7,265 nt of DNA. Source: Actinomycetota bacterium (GTDB lineage: Bacteria; Actinomycetota; Actinomycetes; Nanopelagicales; Nanopelagicaceae). Position 1 is the stretch's first letter; each line of letters starts with the position of its first letter. Of this stretch, positions 5,220-7,265 are shown one piece after another. Made by a program: the position numbers and the translations under genes. A model generated the notes under the pieces. It searched no databases, was not told the DNA's origin, and was given only the letters and a program-made list of their open reading frames with translations. The stretch spans positions 1 to 7,265 of the forward strand of contig CANLAC010000059.1 of assembly GCA_947488645.1 (NCBI GenBank), read 5' to 3'.

Positions 5220-6232
5220 ATCTCGATCCCAATCAGATTTACCTCTGCTTCTAGGGTTATTCCAAATATCTCTTTAACGTGATCTCGCGCGCGCTTTGCA
5301 AGCTCTGCAATGTCTGCAGCTGTTGCATCGCCTGAGTTAGTCAATGCCAGCACATGCTTTGTCGAAATACGTGCGCCACCAACTTCATCACCCTTATGCA
5401 TTCCTGCATTTTCAATAAGCCATGCAGCAGAAATCTTTACGCGGCCATCGTTAAGTGGCCACTTTGGCGCAGCATTGGGCAGAGCATCTGCTGCTTGCTG
5501 AGAAATAATTGGATTAGTAAAGAAAGATCCAGCAGACCAAGAATCATGATCTTCAGTTGATAACAACATTCCTTTGCTCGCACGAAGTGCTAACACTGCT
5601 TCACGAGTTGCAACTACTGGTGCTTTATCCCCTGGTTGCACGCCAAGCTTTTTAGCAAGCTCAAGATAGGTAATGGGATCACTGAACTCTCCACGACGAA
5701 TCTGGAACTGCACATCTAAAACAACATATCGTCCAGGGTGTGACTTGAACAAAGAGTTTCGGTATGAGAATTGGCATTCACTGTTAGTAAAAGTTTTTAC
5801 CGCTTTTTCTTGGCGGTCATATGTGCGAACCCGTGTGATGAACTCTGAAACTTCATGACCGTAAGCACCAATGTTTTGAATAGGTGAGGCACCTACCGTG
5901 CCAGGAATTCCGCTTAAAGTTTCAAGACCTGCAAAGCCGCTAGCAATTGTTGTTTGAACAAATACATCCCAGTCTTCACCCGCACCAATTGTCAGCGTGG
6001 CACCGCTACAAGCATCAACTTCTGCTTGCACCGAGTTATTAGAGATTCGAATAACTGTTCCTTCAAAGCCCTTATCTGCAATAAGAACATTGGTGCCGCC
6101 ACCCATAATTAGAATTGGTGTGTCGCCTGCCTCTTCAATTGCAGCGATGATTTGTGCCTCAGTAGATACCTGAACAATTTTTGTAGCCGGGCCACCCACG
6201 CGAAGGCTGGTGTATTGGGATAACTCGGTCAT
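5216..6232 (-). CDS. murB: UDP-N-acetylmuramate dehydrogenase (UDP-N-acetylenolpyruvoylglucosamine reductase)
   Basis: MurB is the FAD- and NADPH-dependent cytosolic enzyme that reduces UDP-GlcNAc-enolpyruvate to UDP-MurNAc, the second committed step of peptidoglycan synthesis. The 338-residue protein has the FAD-binding pieces YTSLRVGGPA (7-16), GGGTNVLIADKGF (44-56) and GLETLSGIPGTVG (102-114). The three catalytic positions can be placed: Arg158 in SYRNSLFK, Ser236 in AGSFFTNP and Glu330 in LEAEVNLIG. The SYRNSLFK loop marks the type I (E. coli-like) form. The ATG at 6232 follows the upstream stop by only 9 bases and has no good Shine-Dalgarno sequence, so it is probably translated by coupling. 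Its stop overlaps that of aspC. Confidence 0.97.
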   Translation of the reverse strand: MTELSQYTSLRVGGPATKIVQVSTEAQIIAAIEEAGDTPILIMGGGTNVLIADKGFEGTVIRISNNSVQAEVDACSGATLTIGAGEDWDVFVQTTIASGFAGLETLSGIPGTVGASPIQNIGAYGHEVSEFITRVRTYDRQEKAVKTFTNSECQFSYRNSLFKSHPGRYVVLDVQFQIRRGEFSDPITYLELAKKLGVQPGDKAPVVATREAVLALRASKGMLLSTEDHDSWSAGSFFTNPIISQQAADALPNAAPKWPLNDGRVKISAAWLIENAGMHKGDEVGGARISTKHVLALTNSGDATAADIAELAKRARDHVKEIFGITLEAEVNLIGIEI

Positions 6233-6241
6233 ATAGAAAGG

Positions 6242-7129
6242 TTACCTGCGCGGGGACAAAATTGCGCTTTTACCTCTGTACTTATCCAAGATACGGTCAT
6301 AGTTCTTCTTGGACTGCACCTCACGGTATTCGGGATCTGCGTCGTGATACCCATGATGACGCTCTTGCGCAAGAGGTAATTCCATTTGCAGCAACTTCCC
6401 ACCTGCCTGGCGGATCTTTAATGAATATTCCATATCTGCATTTCTATAATACAAAGCGCGAGGATTAAATCCGCCCACTTCAATCATCGCTGCTCGATTA
6501 AAAGCCATGAAGTAAGAAAATAGAACATCAACTTCGCCTGGGCCTTTGTCATCAACGCTGCGCCATTCATCCTCAGTATTAACCAGTCCCCCACGCCAAC
6601 CAACGGCAACGTATTCACCCTTTTCAAGCTCTTGCACAACCGGAGTAATTGCATCGCCTGTAAAACGAGTTGAAGGATCCATGATGACTACATACTTACT
6701 TTGCACTTTTTCTAGGAAAACATTTGCACAATCACCCCAGGCAGCACCTGGATTAACTGAAATCAAATAGGTGCGCTTATCCATCTGCTCAAACAATGTG
6801 CCAGCATCACCAATTGAAATTATTGCCACAGCGCAATCACTGTTGGCCTTTATTGCTTTGACAGTCTCGAAAGCATCTTCTGTGAAGCCATCAACGATTA
6901 ATCCAACTGTGACATCGTTTTCCAGATCAATAGTTCGGATATCGCGCGGATAAGCAAGAGTTATATAGGGCTTCTTAGGCATTAGTTCATATCCCCCAGC
7001 AACATCTACAACCTCAAAACCTGCTTGAAGCAATTCGTCACGATATTTATCAGCCAATGCAAAATCTTTTGTAGCACGTGCATCCATGCGGGCTTGTGCC
7101 AATGCAGTTACTGAATCTGGAATGCTCAC
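6242..7129 (-). CDS. Glycosyltransferase family 2-like protein with a CysRS C-terminal-like N-terminal segment
   Basis: The 295-residue product has two parts. Residues about 8-48 (ARMDARATKDFALADKYRDEL, followed by GxEVxD and a short GGYEL) resemble the C-terminal helical anticodon-stem-contact domain of cysteinyl-tRNA synthetase. Residues about 70-285 look like a GT-A fold sugar transferase. VTVGLIVDGF is the first strand, VIMDPSTRF (148-156) sits where the nucleotide-sugar/metal DxD motif belongs, GGFNPR (219-224) follows, and ADMEYSLKIRQAGG (231-244) matches the acidic catalytic segment. A His-rich stretch ERHHGYHDAD follows. There is no transmembrane segment. The donor and acceptor sugars are unknown; a cell-envelope polysaccharide role is a guess from murB next door. 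The GTG start at 7129 overlaps the upstream stop by 4 bases (GTGA). Confidence 0.75.
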   Translation of the reverse strand: MSIPDSVTALAQARMDARATKDFALADKYRDELLQAGFEVVDVAGGYELMPKKPYITLAYPRDIRTIDLENDVTVGLIVDGFTEDAFETVKAIKANSDCAVAIISIGDAGTLFEQMDKRTYLISVNPGAAWGDCANVFLEKVQSKYVVIMDPSTRFTGDAITPVVQELEKGEYVAVGWRGGLVNTEDEWRSVDDKGPGEVDVLFSYFMAFNRAAMIEVGGFNPRALYYRNADMEYSLKIRQAGGKLLQMELPLAQERHHGYHDADPEYREVQSKKNYDRILDKYRGKSAILSPRR

Positions 7130-7265
7130 TTAATCACTACCGCTTTAGCCATTCCAAGAACCTTTACACCAGCAGATGTAGCACTCAAAGTTATTGATAT
7201 CTGATTACCATCTATTTCAGCAACAGTAGCTGTCACGGTTAAATCAACTTTTTGATCTACAGGAA
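7126..7265 (-). CDS. MaoC-family hydratase/dehydratase, C-terminal end (partial)
   Basis: The last 45 codons of a gene entering from the right edge, ending at TGA 7128-7126. The sequence contains TVTATVAEIDG, ITLSATSAGVKVLG and AKAVV, the pattern of the final beta strands of a hot-dog-fold MaoC-type (R)-hydratase such as the actinobacterial 3-hydroxyacyl-ACP dehydratases. Those are commonly encoded between rpmG and murB in this phylum. The active-site Asp/His lie upstream of the window and cannot be checked. Its TGA overlaps the start of the glycosyltransferase gene by 4 bases. Confidence 0.7.
   Translation of the reverse strand, partial: PVDQKVDLTVTATVAEIDGNQISITLSATSAGVKVLGMAKAVVIK

Overview
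The window reads as a housekeeping region of an actinobacterium with unusually low GC. Four things point there: the gene order (tRNA-Trp, secE, nusG, rplK, rplA, rplJ, rplL, then rpoB) with aspC, murB and a MaoC-type dehydratase on the other flank; a NusG with a long acidic N-terminal extension; an RpoB that appears to start with TTG and the residues M-A-A-S; and an L10 that starts M-A-R-P-D-K. The modest GC and AT-rich codon use fit a small-genome freshwater lineage such as Nanopelagicales (acI). That placement is an inference from composition and gene order, not a database match.

Positions 1-3905 (minus strand, read right to left) are the transcription/translation cluster. It starts with tRNA-Trp(CCA), followed closely by secE (translocon subunit), nusG (elongation factor), rplK (L11) and rplA (L1). 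A strong intrinsic terminator follows rplA. A leader with the layout of the L10 autoregulatory RNA comes next; its closing stem ends exactly where a second hairpin with a U run (the attenuator) begins. Then come rplJ (L10) and rplL (L7/L12), a third strong terminator, a good promoter, and a leader of about 120 nt that ends in the first six codons of rpoB at the window edge. Between rplK and rplA lies an 86-base spacer with two hairpins, one of which could be an L1 autoregulatory site.

Positions 4020-5219 (plus strand) hold a class I aminotransferase of the aspartate aminotransferase type, divergent from the tRNA/secE operon. It converges on murB, and the two stop codons overlap in a TTAA.

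Positions 5216-7265 (minus strand) are a tightly packed cluster: the end of a MaoC-type hydratase/dehydratase, an unusual glycosyltransferase-like protein with an N-terminal segment resembling the C-terminal helical domain of cysteinyl-tRNA synthetase, and murB (peptidoglycan precursor synthesis). The junctions are a 4-base GTGA overlap and a 9-base gap, which suggests one transcript with translational coupling.

I see no mobile elements, CRISPR arrays, phage genes or defence genes. The points most worth a second look are the fused glycosyltransferase, the L10 leader/attenuator with its possible own promoter, the L11-L1 spacer structure, and the extended acidic tail of L10.
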